Assembly: GCA_946221385.1 (NCBI GenBank)
Contig: CAMIGX010000009.1
Coordinates: 1 to 64,000, forward strand
Reading direction: 5' to 3'
Origin: an uncultured Propionimicrobium sp.
GTDB lineage: Bacteria; Actinomycetota; Actinomycetes; Propionibacteriales; Propionibacteriaceae
DNA: 64,000 nucleotides
This document shows, one piece after another, positions 7,934-16,481 of this stretch. Below the pieces are notes generated by a model. It saw only the letters and a list, made by a program, of their open reading frames with translations. It had not been told where the DNA came from and did no database searches. The position numbers were made by a program, and so were the translations under genes. Position 1 is the stretch's first letter. Every line of letters starts with the position of its first letter.

Positions 7934-9007
7934 ATGCAACTTCGCGAAGACGCAAAATGGTCTCTAGTCATCCCCACCAGCATGGGCATCCGGATCTGCC
8001 CGGAGCATGGCCAGCCGGTGCACGTTGCCGATCGGTTCACCTTGCAGGTCACCTCAGCGGAATCCAATGTCGGCTCGATCGCCTCACACCTGGGCCTGCC
8101 GGTATTGATCATGACCAACTTCGTCGAAGGCTCCCCGATATCGCAGATCATCAAGTCCAATCTGCTGTCTCGGCGCATGGATTACGTCGGCCCCGACGTC
8201 CCGCAAGGAGACGCCTGGGGTTACCGTCACCAGTTCAACATCGCTGACTCCGGTTACGGCAATCGCGGCGCCCGGGTCTGGAATGACCGTGCTGGCGAGG
8301 TCGGCCGCACCTTGAACGTCAAGGACTTCGACATGGACAAGATCTTCGCTGACGAGGGCGCGAAGATCGTCCACATGTCTGGGCTGATCGCGGCTTTGTC
8401 CCCCGACACCTTGCAGTTCTGTCTCGAGGTAGCCAAGCAGGCTAAGGAGCATGGCGCAGTGATTTCTTTCGATATCAACCACCGTGCTTCTTTCTGGAAG
8501 GGCCGCGAGCAAGAGCTGCGCGACGGCTTCACCCAGATCGCCGAGCAGTGCTCGATCTTGATCGGCAATGAAGAAGATTTCCAGCTTGCTCTTGGTCTAG
8601 AGGGCCCGGAGGCTGGCGGCGAAGGTCTGGGCAAGAAGATCGACGGCTTCAAGAAGATGATCGAAGCCGCCCATGAGCGCTTCCCGCAGGTGGAGTTCTT
8701 CGCCACGACGTTGCGCGAAGTCGTCAACGCCAATACCCACCTGTGGGGTGCGATCTGCTGGCACGACGGCGAGTTTTCCGTCGCTGAGCCGCGCGAGATT
8801 GGCGTGCTGGACCGCATCGGTGGCGGTGACGCCACCGTCGGCGGCATTCTCTACGGCATCCTGCAGGGCTGGCCGGCGGAAAAGGCGCTGCAATTTGGTT
8901 GGGCCTCCGGCGCGATGGCGACCACCTTCCTGACCGACTACGCCGTCCCGGCTGACGAGGAAGCCGTCTGGTCGATCTGGGAAGGCAATGCCCGCATCAA
9001 GCGCTGA
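7934..9007 (+). CDS. PfkB-family sugar kinase (2-keto-3-deoxygluconate kinase-like)
   Basis: This is a 357-residue ribokinase/PfkB-fold kinase. The signature near the C-terminus, 'DRIGGGDATVGG', contains the catalytic aspartate and anion hole of the family. 'ISFDINHRASFW' in the middle and 'NEEDFQLALG' after it match the 2-keto-3-deoxygluconate kinase branch, where D-x-N-x-R and N-E-E-x are typical. The substrate cannot be fixed: KDG, fructose or a related sugar acid are possible. The N-terminus is slightly longer than average and includes a small beta region. It stands alone between aceE and a convergent PHP gene, with no aldolase or transporter beside it, so the context does not help. The ATG at 7934 is preceded by GGAAAGG at good spacing. 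Confidence 0.85.
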   Translation: MQLREDAKWSLVIPTSMGIRICPEHGQPVHVADRFTLQVTSAESNVGSIASHLGLPVLIMTNFVEGSPISQIIKSNLLSRRMDYVGPDVPQGDAWGYRHQFNIADSGYGNRGARVWNDRAGEVGRTLNVKDFDMDKIFADEGAKIVHMSGLIAALSPDTLQFCLEVAKQAKEHGAVISFDINHRASFWKGREQELRDGFTQIAEQCSILIGNEEDFQLALGLEGPEAGGEGLGKKIDGFKKMIEAAHERFPQVEFFATTLREVVNANTHLWGAICWHDGEFSVAEPREIGVLDRIGGGDATVGGILYGILQGWPAEKALQFGWASGAMATTFLTDYAVPADEEAVWSIWEGNARIKR

Positions 9008-9032
9008 GCAGCAATTGGCTGGACCATTCGAG

Positions 9033-9068
9033 GGGACGGGCGCACAGCTCGTCCCGTCGATCTTTATA
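9033..9068. terminator. Possible shared terminator between convergent genes
   Basis: A 6-bp stem GACGGG/CCCGTC (9035-9040 with 9053-9058), or alternatively GGGACG/CGTCCC (9033-9038 with 9050-9055), lies between the convergent PfkB and PHP genes and is followed by GATCTTTATA on the plus strand. The hairpin is weak. Confidence 0.4.
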
Positions 9069-9086
9069 AGCGAGGGCTTGCAGCGG

Positions 9087-10136
9087 CTAGCCAGAATCCT
9101 TCGTGCAAAATTCCAGCAGTCGGCCAAGATCCCAGGTCGTGATGATGCGCTCAGCGGGCACCCCCAGGCGAGCAGCACGTTCGGCGCCATATTCGAGGAA
9201 GACTAGCTGGCCTGGCGAGTGCGCGTCAGTATCAATGCTGAATAGACAGTCGGCCTCCAGTGCCATGCTGATGAGCTCGTCTGGTGGATCACAGCGTTCG
9301 GGCCGTGAGTTGATTTCAACGGCGACGTCGAACTGCGCGCAAGCGGCGAAGACCAGTTCGGCGTCAAAATCGGACGGTGGCCGCAGCTTCTCCCCTGCTA
9401 CCCGGCGGCCAGTGCAGTGCCCCAGCACATTGGTGTGCCGATTCGCTATCGCAGCGATCATGCGCTTGGTCATCGTGTCACGGTCATCACGCAATCCTGA
9501 ATGCACCGAAGCGACGACGATGTCCACGCGACCCAGCATTTCGTCTGTCTGGTCGAGGTTGCCATCAGCCAAGATGTCGACCTCGATGCCGCTCAGTAGC
9601 CTCGTCGCATCATCAAATTCGCCATCCAAACCGGCTTGGGCATCATGAATCGCAGCCATTTGGTTCGCTAGCCGCTCAGCGCTCAGGCCGTTAGCTACCC
9701 GCAGCCGCGGTGAATGGTCAGTGATCGCAAGATAGGACCGCCCCAGCAAGGTCGCAGTTCGGCCCATCAACCGAATCGACTCTGCTCCGTCCGACCACTC
9801 GGTGTGCGAATGCAAATCACCCTGGAGCTGGCCGATCAACTCGCCACCTTCAGCCAACGGCTGCTGGCCTGCGGAGCGCAATTTCGCCAGTTTGCTGGGG
9901 ACTTTGTTCTCGAGGGTTTGGGTAATCACCGCCACGGTGCTGGGCCCCAGCCCAGCTACATCGCGCCAGGCGTTGGCGTAGACAAGTTGCTCGAATTCCA
10001 GCTCAGACAGCGACTCCACTGCCCGCGCCGCTGCTCGATATGCCTTGATCCGGTAGCTATCGGTGCGGTCCCGTTCTAGCCAAAAGCCCACCTCATCTAG
10101 GGCATTGACGATCGCGTCCCGCTCAGCTCGGGTCAT
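9087..10136 (-). CDS. PHP-domain metal-dependent phosphoesterase with N-terminal helix-hairpin-helix region
   Basis: This 349-residue protein resembles the C-terminal half of bacterial PolX plus its helix-hairpin-helix part, without the polymerase beta palm. Residues 1-90 are helical with an HhH-like 'VAGLGPSTVAVI'. The PHP phosphoesterase domain follows with all expected metal ligands: 'DLHSHTEWSDG' (His109, His111), 'ITDHS' (Asp140, His141), 'GIEVDI', 'ASVHSG' (His212), 'LGHCTGR' and 'DTDAHS' (Asp304, His306). In PolX this domain is a 3'-5' exonuclease or AP-site/phosphodiesterase, so a DNA-repair role is a reasonable inference. The protein stands alone with no repair partner beside it. It is convergent with the kinase gene and divergent from the FasR-like regulator (start 70 bp away). 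Confidence 0.85.
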   Translation of the reverse strand: MTRAERDAIVNALDEVGFWLERDRTDSYRIKAYRAAARAVESLSELEFEQLVYANAWRDVAGLGPSTVAVITQTLENKVPSKLAKLRSAGQQPLAEGGELIGQLQGDLHSHTEWSDGAESIRLMGRTATLLGRSYLAITDHSPRLRVANGLSAERLANQMAAIHDAQAGLDGEFDDATRLLSGIEVDILADGNLDQTDEMLGRVDIVVASVHSGLRDDRDTMTKRMIAAIANRHTNVLGHCTGRRVAGEKLRPPSDFDAELVFAACAQFDVAVEINSRPERCDPPDELISMALEADCLFSIDTDAHSPGQLVFLEYGAERAARLGVPAERIITTWDLGRLLEFCTKDSG

Positions 10137-10205
10137 GAACTCAACTCTATGGCCCGAGCTCGGCCGCCTAGAATTATTAGGACGCGCACTAGTCAGGAGC
10201 CCACC

Positions 10206-11420
10206 TTGAGCATGGAGAAGAAGCCCGTCGCGGCCCCCACCAACTCATCTTGGTCGCCATTCAACCGCGGCTCGATGTCGACGCGCACCCGCACCGCATC
10301 TGCCAAGCGGCTGCGTCAACATGTCGGACGGATGACCACCGCCGCCGTCGCCGGCATCGACGGGGCGTACCCGTGGTTTCGCCAGCTCGGTGCTGAAGAC
10401 CGTTCCTGGGTGACGATGATGGTCACCCAAGGCATCGAGAATTTCATCGACTGGTTTGACGAAGAAGCACCCGTCGATTTGCAAGCCGTGTTCAACGTCG
10501 CGCCTCGAAATCTGATGCGCCGCATCACCTTGAGCCAGACTGTTCAACTCATCCGCACGATCCTGCAAGTCATCGAACAACAGATCCAAGAGCTCATTCC
10601 ACGCGCCGACCGGCCAGCATTGCAGCAAGCGATCGCATACTACGGACGCGAGCTAGCGTTCACCGCCGCCGGACTGTATGCCTCAGCAGCCGAATCGCGT
10701 GGCGCCTGGGACGAACGCATGGAAGCCCTGCTGGTCGACGCGGTCGTCCGCGGTGAATCTGACGACGACCTGATCTCGCGAGCTTCCGCTCTCAGTTGGC
10801 CGGAAGGCCCGGTCGCGGTACTCGCAGCGAACTGTCCTGGCGGCCTGGATCTGAGCGCCGCCCGTAACGCTGCGCACACCATGGGCCTGGGTACATTGGC
10901 CGCCCGGCAAGGAGAGCGGCTCGTGATGATCTTGAGCGATCCGAGCGGTGCGGACCGATGGACTGAGATCGGTGAAGGCATCGCCGCTCAACTCGGGGCC
11001 GGCCCGGTCGTCATCGGGCCAGAGGTAGGTTCGCTGCCAGAGGCTACCCGTTCCGCTCACGCCGCTATTTCTGGGGTACGTGCGGCACGCGCTTGGCCGA
11101 ATTGTCCTAATGTCGTCAGTGCTCAAGAGCTGCTACCTGAGCGACTGTTGGCTGGCGACCCGAGCGCCCGTGACGAAATCGTCTCGTCGATCTACTTGCC
11201 TTTACACGATGCCGGCGGCGATCTGCTGCTGACCTGCATAGCCTTCTTGGATAACAACCAGTCGATTGAAGCCAGCGCGCGAGCGTTATTCGTCCACCCA
11301 AATACGGTGCGTTATCGCATTCGTCGGATCAGTGATGTGACTGGGCATTCGCCGGCTGACCCGCGTGGCGCTCACCTGCTGCGACTGGCGATCGGTCTTG
11401 GGCAACTTGCGGACGGCTAG
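10206..11420 (+). CDS. PucR/CdaR-type transcriptional regulator, probable FasR-like regulator of fatty acid synthesis
   Basis: The protein has about 404 residues from the TTG at 10206, which sits 6 nt behind AGGAG (10195-10199). An in-frame ATG at 10212 is the alternative, and an upstream ATG at 10149 has no ribosome binding site. The N-terminal half is helical (GGDEF-like/RsbRD-type sensor of PucR proteins). The C-terminus carries the PucR helix-turn-helix with 'SIEASARALFVHPNTVRYRIRRI', the hallmark of this family; only part of that motif is needed to recognise it. From known biology, FasR in Streptomyces is of this type and activates the fabD-fabH-acpP-fabF operon. Here the gene lies directly before acpP and fabF, so the same job is likely. 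An acyl-CoA or similar ligand would be sensed by the N-terminal part, which is an inference. Confidence 0.85.
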   Translation: MSMEKKPVAAPTNSSWSPFNRGSMSTRTRTASAKRLRQHVGRMTTAAVAGIDGAYPWFRQLGAEDRSWVTMMVTQGIENFIDWFDEEAPVDLQAVFNVAPRNLMRRITLSQTVQLIRTILQVIEQQIQELIPRADRPALQQAIAYYGRELAFTAAGLYASAAESRGAWDERMEALLVDAVVRGESDDDLISRASALSWPEGPVAVLAANCPGGLDLSAARNAAHTMGLGTLAARQGERLVMILSDPSGADRWTEIGEGIAAQLGAGPVVIGPEVGSLPEATRSAHAAISGVRAARAWPNCPNVVSAQELLPERLLAGDPSARDEIVSSIYLPLHDAGGDLLLTCIAFLDNNQSIEASARALFVHPNTVRYRIRRISDVTGHSPADPRGAHLLRLAIGLGQLADG

Positions 11421-11499
11421 CCAGCGAATTCCTAGCCAATCTGCCCAGCGACCTGGGCACAATAGATGCGCAGCAAATTTCGACCATCAGGAGAACTAA

Positions 11500-11754
11500 A
11501 TGCCGAGCCAAGAGCAGATCCACGCGCAGTTCGCCGACATCGTCAATGACGTCACTGGCATGCCGACCGAAGACGTCGAGCTCGGCAAACGGTTCAGCGA
11601 AGACCTCAAGATCGATTCGCTGTCGATGGTCGAGATCATTTATGCCTGCGAAGACACTTTCGGCATCACGATCCCCGACGAAACTTCAAAGTCGCTCAAG
11701 ACGGTGCAGGAAGCCGTCGACATGATCGCCGATCTGCTGCCCGCCAAAGCCTGA
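11500..11754 (+). CDS. acpP: Acyl carrier protein
   Basis: This 84-residue acidic helical protein has the DSL phosphopantetheine attachment motif ('KIDSLSMVEI'), with Ser40 as the modified residue. It carries growing acyl chains for type II fatty acid synthesis. It has the usual length and pattern for actinobacterial AcpP. The ATG at 11500 follows CAGGAGAACTAA with good spacing. It lies 79 bp behind the FasR-like regulator and 21 bp before the ketosynthase gene, giving an operon. The malonyl transferase and KAS III genes that normally precede it are absent from this position. Confidence 0.95.
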   Translation: MPSQEQIHAQFADIVNDVTGMPTEDVELGKRFSEDLKIDSLSMVEIIYACEDTFGITIPDETSKSLKTVQEAVDMIADLLPAKA

Positions 11755-11775
11755 CGTCCTCGCGCATCTGCAGCC

Positions 11776-13131
11776 ATGGAGCCCATCGTCGTAACCGGCC
11801 TCGGCGCGATAACGCCATTAGGTATCGACGTCGGTTCGACCTGGCAATCAATGACGGACGGCCGCAGCGGCATCACGCGCATCAACGAACCGTGGGCTGA
11901 ACGGTCACCTGTCCAGATCGCTGGCCAGGTGGGCGCCGGTCTCGACCGATGGGTCAGTCGAGTCGAGCAACGACGTCTGGACCGCGTCTCGCAGCTAGCT
12001 TTAGCCGCAGCCTCACAGGCTTGGCATGATGCGGGTTTCTCTCTGCCTAATGCCCCGACCGACGACGATGTTTCACCTAGTGTGCGCCAACATCTAGACG
12101 CGGAACGGATCGTCGTCAGCATCGGCACCGGCATCGGAGGCCTCGGCACGATCTTGACTCAAAATAACGTGCTCGCTCAGCGCGGGCCAGCGCGGATGAG
12201 CCCATTCACCATCACGGGTCTGATGACTAACGCACCAGCGGCGCATGTCGGGCTGCTGGTGGGGGCACGAGGCTCGGTACACGCCCCAGTGTCAGCTTGC
12301 GCGTCAGGGGCAGAAGCGATCGCGCTGGGGGCCGACCAATTGCGACTGGGACGAGCGGATGTTGCCGTGGTAGGCGGCGCGGAGGCGACCGTCATGGCAT
12401 TTGGTATCGGCGCGTTCGCCAGCATGCACGCACTGAGCCGGCGAAATGATGATCCGGCAGCAGCGTCTCGTCCTTGGGATCGTGGCCGTGACGGCTTCGT
12501 GATGAGTGAAGGCGCTGCCGTGTTGGTGTTGGAGACGCTGAGCTCAGCCAAGACTAGGGGCGCGCGGATTCTCGGCACGCTCGCCGGCTACGGCATCAGT
12601 GCCGACGGCCACGACATGGTGCACCCTGCCCCGACCGGCGCCGGTCAACAACTGGCGATGCGTCGGGCGCTCGCGGACGCGCAGCTGAGCCCCGCGGACA
12701 TCGCACACGTCAATGCGCACGCCACTTCCACACCGCAAGGTGATCTGATCGAAGCCGCAGCGATAGCTGAAGCCCTCGATGCAGCGTCGAACTGCCTTGT
12801 GACCTCGACAAAGTCGATGACCGGCCATCTGCTCGGCGCTGCAGGTTCGCTCGAGGCGATCGCCACCATCATGGCGCTGCGAGAGCGCGTCGTGCCGCCG
12901 ACCATCAACCTAGCTGATCCAGAAGAGCTGCCGATCTGCGTCGCGACGAGCAGCACTGATTTGCCGGACGGCGACCTGGCAGCGTTGACGAATTCGTTTG
13001 GATTTGGCGGCCACAATGTCTGCCTCGCGTTCACTAGCGAGCACGTCGAATTACCCAGTGAAGCGTCAATTACTAGCCGCGCGGCAATGACCGGACCTCA
13101 GCCGGCACGGGTCAACCAGCGTACGCTGTAA
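11776..13131 (+). CDS. fabF: Beta-ketoacyl-ACP synthase II
   Basis: The 451-residue thiolase-fold ketosynthase condenses malonyl-ACP with acyl-ACP in chain elongation. The catalytic triad of KAS I/II enzymes is visible: Cys175 in 'VSACASG', His315 in 'NAHATSTPQGD' and His351 in 'GHLLGAAG', with Lys346 before it. The N-terminal 'VVTGLGAITPLG' is the family signature. The C-terminus runs about 25-30 residues beyond the usual 'FGFGGHN.CLAF' end, as a Ser/Ala/Arg-rich tail. That tail reads across the last 34 bp of the convergent DUF3145 gene. The gene starts 21 bp after acpP without a clear strong ribosome binding site and is probably coexpressed with it. Confidence 0.95.
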   Translation: MEPIVVTGLGAITPLGIDVGSTWQSMTDGRSGITRINEPWAERSPVQIAGQVGAGLDRWVSRVEQRRLDRVSQLALAAASQAWHDAGFSLPNAPTDDDVSPSVRQHLDAERIVVSIGTGIGGLGTILTQNNVLAQRGPARMSPFTITGLMTNAPAAHVGLLVGARGSVHAPVSACASGAEAIALGADQLRLGRADVAVVGGAEATVMAFGIGAFASMHALSRRNDDPAAASRPWDRGRDGFVMSEGAAVLVLETLSSAKTRGARILGTLAGYGISADGHDMVHPAPTGAGQQLAMRRALADAQLSPADIAHVNAHATSTPQGDLIEAAAIAEALDAASNCLVTSTKSMTGHLLGAAGSLEAIATIMALRERVVPPTINLADPEELPICVATSSTDLPDGDLAALTNSFGFGGHNVCLAFTSEHVELPSEASITSRAAMTGPQPARVNQRTL

Positions 13132-13646
13132 TCTGCTTGCGCTTGCCGAAAGACTTCTAATTCCTCATCCCAGGGCCGGCCCAGCAGCTCGGCGATGCCA
13201 TCAGCCAATTGCGAGGTCGGCACTTCGGCGATCAACGCATTCAGTCGGTTTTCGGTGACGACGATGTTTCCGGCAGCGTCCGTGCTGGCGTGGAAGAGGC
13301 CAAGTTGGGGCGTGAAGCTATAGCGGTGACCTTCGCCGTCGATTGCGTCCTCGGTCACTTCGAAACGAGCTTGCCGGCACGCACGCAGAGCACTCGCGAG
13401 GGCCGCCGAGCTGCCGCTGGGTCCGTGCCACAGGAGTTCTGCGCGCAAGCTTCCCGGCTGAGCAGGTTGAGCGGTCCAGTCGACCTTGACCTTGGTCTGC
13501 AATACTGACCCGAGCGCCCATTCAATATGCGGGCATAGCGCTGCCGGGGCAGAGTGCAAGTAGATGACTCCGCGCCCGACCTTAGGCGTGTGTTTAACGC
13601 CAGCCCCACCGAGACGATCGGCGACGCCATTTTTGACCCCGTCCAT
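13098..13646 (-). CDS. DUF3145 family protein
   Basis: This 182-residue protein belongs to DUF3145, an actinobacteria-specific family often found beside the fatty acid synthesis genes; the function is unknown. Recognisable text includes 'GVIYLHSAPAALCPHIEWALG' (beginning of the family), 'WTAQPAQPGSLRAELLWHG' and 'RYSFTPQLGLFHASTDAAGN'. The C-terminal part ends with 'GRPWDEELEVFRQAQADYSV'. The start at 13646 follows GAAGGAGGAACG on the minus strand, a strong ribosome binding site. The 3' end overlaps the convergent fabF gene by 34 bp, with no room for a terminator between them. Confidence 0.85.
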   Translation of the reverse strand: MDGVKNGVADRLGGAGVKHTPKVGRGVIYLHSAPAALCPHIEWALGSVLQTKVKVDWTAQPAQPGSLRAELLWHGPSGSSAALASALRACRQARFEVTEDAIDGEGHRYSFTPQLGLFHASTDAAGNIVVTENRLNALIAEVPTSQLADGIAELLGRPWDEELEVFRQAQADYSVRWLTRAG

Positions 13647-13835
13647 CGTTCCTCCTTCGGGTCTGCCTTCCCCTGCATCCCGAACTGAACGTGAACGTCA
13701 CGGCTAGGTTAACTCACAGCCATGTCATTTTCCATGCGACTACGGACCTATTTAGCGCCGATCTGCCGGTGTGGTGAGATCGTCGCGACAGATTCGCTCG
13801 GCCGTGGCCGCCCGGGCTGCGATTAGGGTTGAGCT

Positions 13836-15743
13836 ATGGCGGGACACCCAGATTTTCCGATTTCGATCGACCAAACAATTGGTTCGTCGGTGAGCATCGA
13901 AGAGCTGCACGCGGACCATTCTGGGCTCTATTGGATCGAATCGATGCCAGACCAGCTCGGCCGGCGCACCGTGTTGTGTATGCCAGATCCGACCGATGCG
14001 TCCCAGGTCGTGGACTACACCCCCGATGCGAAAGTGCGTGCCCGGCTACACAGCTACGGCGGCGGTGCGTTCGCTGTGTTTGATGGATGGCTCGCTTGGG
14101 TTGACGACACGACATCAGCTGTCTGGGTACGTCGTCCAGATGGCGCGAGCTATCAGCTCACCGGCAGCGCCGAGCAAAGATTCTTTGGTGGGCTTGGCCT
14201 TTTCGCGTGGGACGGAACGCCCGAGCCCCTGCTGCTAGCGGTGCGCGAGCAAGCCGCCGACATCGAACATTCGCTGACGCAGCTAGTCGCTGTGACGTTG
14301 GCCGATGGCGTATTGCATGTTTTGGACGTACCCGCGCCGTTCGAAGCGGCGGATTTCGTCGCCTGCCCGGTGCTGCGCACCGACGGATTACTTGCCTGGA
14401 CGCAATGGAATCAGCCTGCGATGGCTTGGGATTCCAGCATTCTGCTGGCTGCGCAACTGACCCGCACAGACGATCAGCTGCGCCTGACCGAGCCACGACT
14501 GATAGCTGGTGATTCGAGTGCCACGCTAGATGGCGTGGGCGTGCAACGTCCTAGCTGGACTAATGACGGTCAGCTGCGTTACTTGAGCGACGCCGACGGC
14601 TGCTATCAGATCTACGCCTGGGACCCCGAAAATGAGCAGATCACCCAGCTGACGCAGGACCCTTACGACCACGACCTGCCGCAATGGACCGCGGAGAATC
14701 TCAGCTACGCGAATTTGCCTGACGGCGAGTTGATCGCGTACCGATTCGTAGCTGGACGCGCTGAGCTGTGTCGTCATCGACCGCCAGAATTCGTCGCTGA
14801 GCCGCTAGCGCAAGTCAGTGACGTGCGGGCTTTGAGCGCCCACGGCAGCGACGTCTTTGCGCTCGTCGAACTGCCCGATCGACCAGCAGAGATGTGGCGG
14901 CTTGGTCAGGCCGCCGAGCCGGTGGTCTTGCGTCATTGTGGTCCTGCTCCTGCTCCCGAGAGCTTGACGCTGCCTCGTCCGCTTTGGACGGCGACCCCGC
15001 GCGGTGATGTGCACTCGTGGTTCTATCCGCCACATTCAACGGCGACGCGTGGCAGTGCGCCGCTGTTGGTCGTCGTGCACGGCGGACCAACCGACATGCG
15101 CACCGATGCGCTCAATCTCGGCACTCAATTTTGGACCCAGCGAGGCGTGGCCGTCTTGGATGTCAACTACGCAGGGTCTTCTGGTTTTGGTCGCGACTAT
15201 CGCAATCGACTCCGTGCGGCTTGGGGCATCGCCGACGTCGACGATGTGCTGCGAGCCACCGCGCACACCATCGAAACCGAGGACGTCGACCCCGCGCGAG
15301 TCGCTCTCGTAGGCAGCTCAGCGGGCGGCTTCACCGTCTTGGCAGCCTTGACCAACAGCGATCGCTATGCAGCCGGGATCTCCAAATATGGCATCGCTGA
15401 CTTGACGAAATTAGTAGGCGGCCCGAAGTTCGAAGCTCGCTATCTCGACGCCTTGGTTGGCGCCTGGCCGGCCACTGAACAGCGCTATCGCGACCGCTCA
15501 CCGCTCAATCACGTCGATCAAATGACTAGCCCATTGCTGATCTTGCAAGGCAGCGCCGATCCGATCGTGCCGTTGACGCAAGCGACGACGATGGCTGAGG
15601 CTGCCGAAAAAGCTGGCGTTACGGTTGAGCTGGTCGTCTATGACGGCGAAGAGCACGGCTTCCGCTCCCCCGAGGCTAGGCACGATGCGCTCGTTCAGCA
15701 AGCAGCATTCTTGAGCCGCGTCTTCCAGATGCAGCTGGGTTGA
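13836..15743 (+). CDS. S9 family prolyl oligopeptidase-like peptidase
   Basis: The 635-residue cytoplasmic serine peptidase has an N-terminal beta-propeller region (residues about 30-370, WD40/TolB-like blades with repeated 'D...YQIYAWDPE' patterns) and a C-terminal alpha/beta hydrolase domain. The catalytic triad is visible: Ser495 in 'GSSAGG', Asp575 in 'GSADPIVP' and His607 in 'GEEHGF'. The oxyanion region 'VVHGGPTDM' is also present. No signal peptide is seen. Family members (acylaminoacyl-peptidase/dipeptidyl-peptidase types) cleave short peptides, and the exact specificity cannot be read here. The start ATG at 13836 has no strong ribosome binding site. The gene converges with yggS, with a hairpin across both ends. 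Confidence 0.9.
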   Translation: MAGHPDFPISIDQTIGSSVSIEELHADHSGLYWIESMPDQLGRRTVLCMPDPTDASQVVDYTPDAKVRARLHSYGGGAFAVFDGWLAWVDDTTSAVWVRRPDGASYQLTGSAEQRFFGGLGLFAWDGTPEPLLLAVREQAADIEHSLTQLVAVTLADGVLHVLDVPAPFEAADFVACPVLRTDGLLAWTQWNQPAMAWDSSILLAAQLTRTDDQLRLTEPRLIAGDSSATLDGVGVQRPSWTNDGQLRYLSDADGCYQIYAWDPENEQITQLTQDPYDHDLPQWTAENLSYANLPDGELIAYRFVAGRAELCRHRPPEFVAEPLAQVSDVRALSAHGSDVFALVELPDRPAEMWRLGQAAEPVVLRHCGPAPAPESLTLPRPLWTATPRGDVHSWFYPPHSTATRGSAPLLVVVHGGPTDMRTDALNLGTQFWTQRGVAVLDVNYAGSSGFGRDYRNRLRAAWGIADVDDVLRATAHTIETEDVDPARVALVGSSAGGFTVLAALTNSDRYAAGISKYGIADLTKLVGGPKFEARYLDALVGAWPATEQRYRDRSPLNHVDQMTSPLLILQGSADPIVPLTQATTMAEAAEKAGVTVELVVYDGEEHGFRSPEARHDALVQQAAFLSRVFQMQLG

Positions 15744-15746
15744 GCA

Positions 15747-15786
15747 CGCCTGACGATCCTGCCAGTTAGCTGCGCAGGGTCAGGCG
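15747..15786. terminator. Bidirectional terminator-like hairpin between the S9 peptidase and yggS
   Basis: An 8-bp outer stem (15747-15754 with 15779-15786) and a 5-bp inner stem (15758-15762 with 15774-15778) with a 3-nt bulge lie right after the peptidase stop. The 3' arm overlaps the last codons of yggS on the other strand. There is no clear T run. Confidence 0.55.
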
Positions 15787-16481
15787 GGATAGTTACGCCG
15801 ACCAAACAGCGCGGTTCCGAGCCGGATGCAGGTCGAGCCATGTTTGATGGCTAATTCGAAATCGCCCGACATACCCATCGAGAGTTCTGGCCAATCGAGA
15901 TCCAATATGGCCCGCTCGCGTAACTGCGCTGAGAGTTCGGCTAGCTGCGCGAAGCAACGCTCTGCGGCTGCTCCGCCACCGGGCGCGGCTACCGTCATCA
16001 GGCCGCGTGGCCGCAGCCGCGGAAACTCCGCCAGGCCACTAGCGAACTGCAAGACCTGCTCGGGGGCCAATCCAGACTTCGATTCTTCAGCTGAGGTGTT
16101 CACTTCAATCAGCACCGGCAGCTCGCGCCCCATCGCTGCGCAGTGCCGATCCAAGGCGGCAGCGATCCGCATAGAATCCAGCGCCTGAAATTCGTCAGCG
16201 AATTCGAGCGCGCGTTTTGCCTTGTTGGTCTGTAAATGCCCGATCAACGCCCAGGAAATCGGCTGCTCTGCAAGTGCCTCAGCTTTGGTCTGCAATTCTT
16301 GGACGCGATTCTCGCCGAACTGGGTCAACCCAAGCTCAAGAGCTGACCGCACTACTTCAGCCGGATGGGTCTTGGTGACGGCCAACAGCCGCACCTCGGT
16401 TGCGTCTCGACCGGAACGCTCCGCAGCAGCGGCGATCCGTTCGCGGATCTGGACGAGATTGTCGTTGAGTCGCTCCATCAT
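15780..16481 (-). CDS. YggS/PROSC family pyridoxal-phosphate homeostasis protein
   Basis: The product is 233 residues from the ATG at 16481, the usual length. It is a PLP-binding alanine racemase N-terminal-like barrel. The PLP lysine lies in 'LLAVTKTHP', and 'GENRVQEL', 'WALIGHLQTNKAK' and 'LSMGMSGDFELAI...G.T.IRLGTALFG' are diagnostic. These proteins hold and distribute PLP and affect amino-acid balance; they are not active racemases. The start is chosen because ATG 16481 overlaps the TGA of the upstream VWA gene (16480-16478), giving translational coupling. A longer start at 16532 would add 17 residues inside the VWA gene and is unlikely. It is the last gene of the MoxR-DUF58-VWA operon. 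Confidence 0.93.
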   Translation of the reverse strand: MMERLNDNLVQIRERIAAAAERSGRDATEVRLLAVTKTHPAEVVRSALELGLTQFGENRVQELQTKAEALAEQPISWALIGHLQTNKAKRALEFADEFQALDSMRIAAALDRHCAAMGRELPVLIEVNTSAEESKSGLAPEQVLQFASGLAEFPRLRPRGLMTVAAPGGGAAAERCFAQLAELSAQLRERAILDLDWPELSMGMSGDFELAIKHGSTCIRLGTALFGRRNYPA

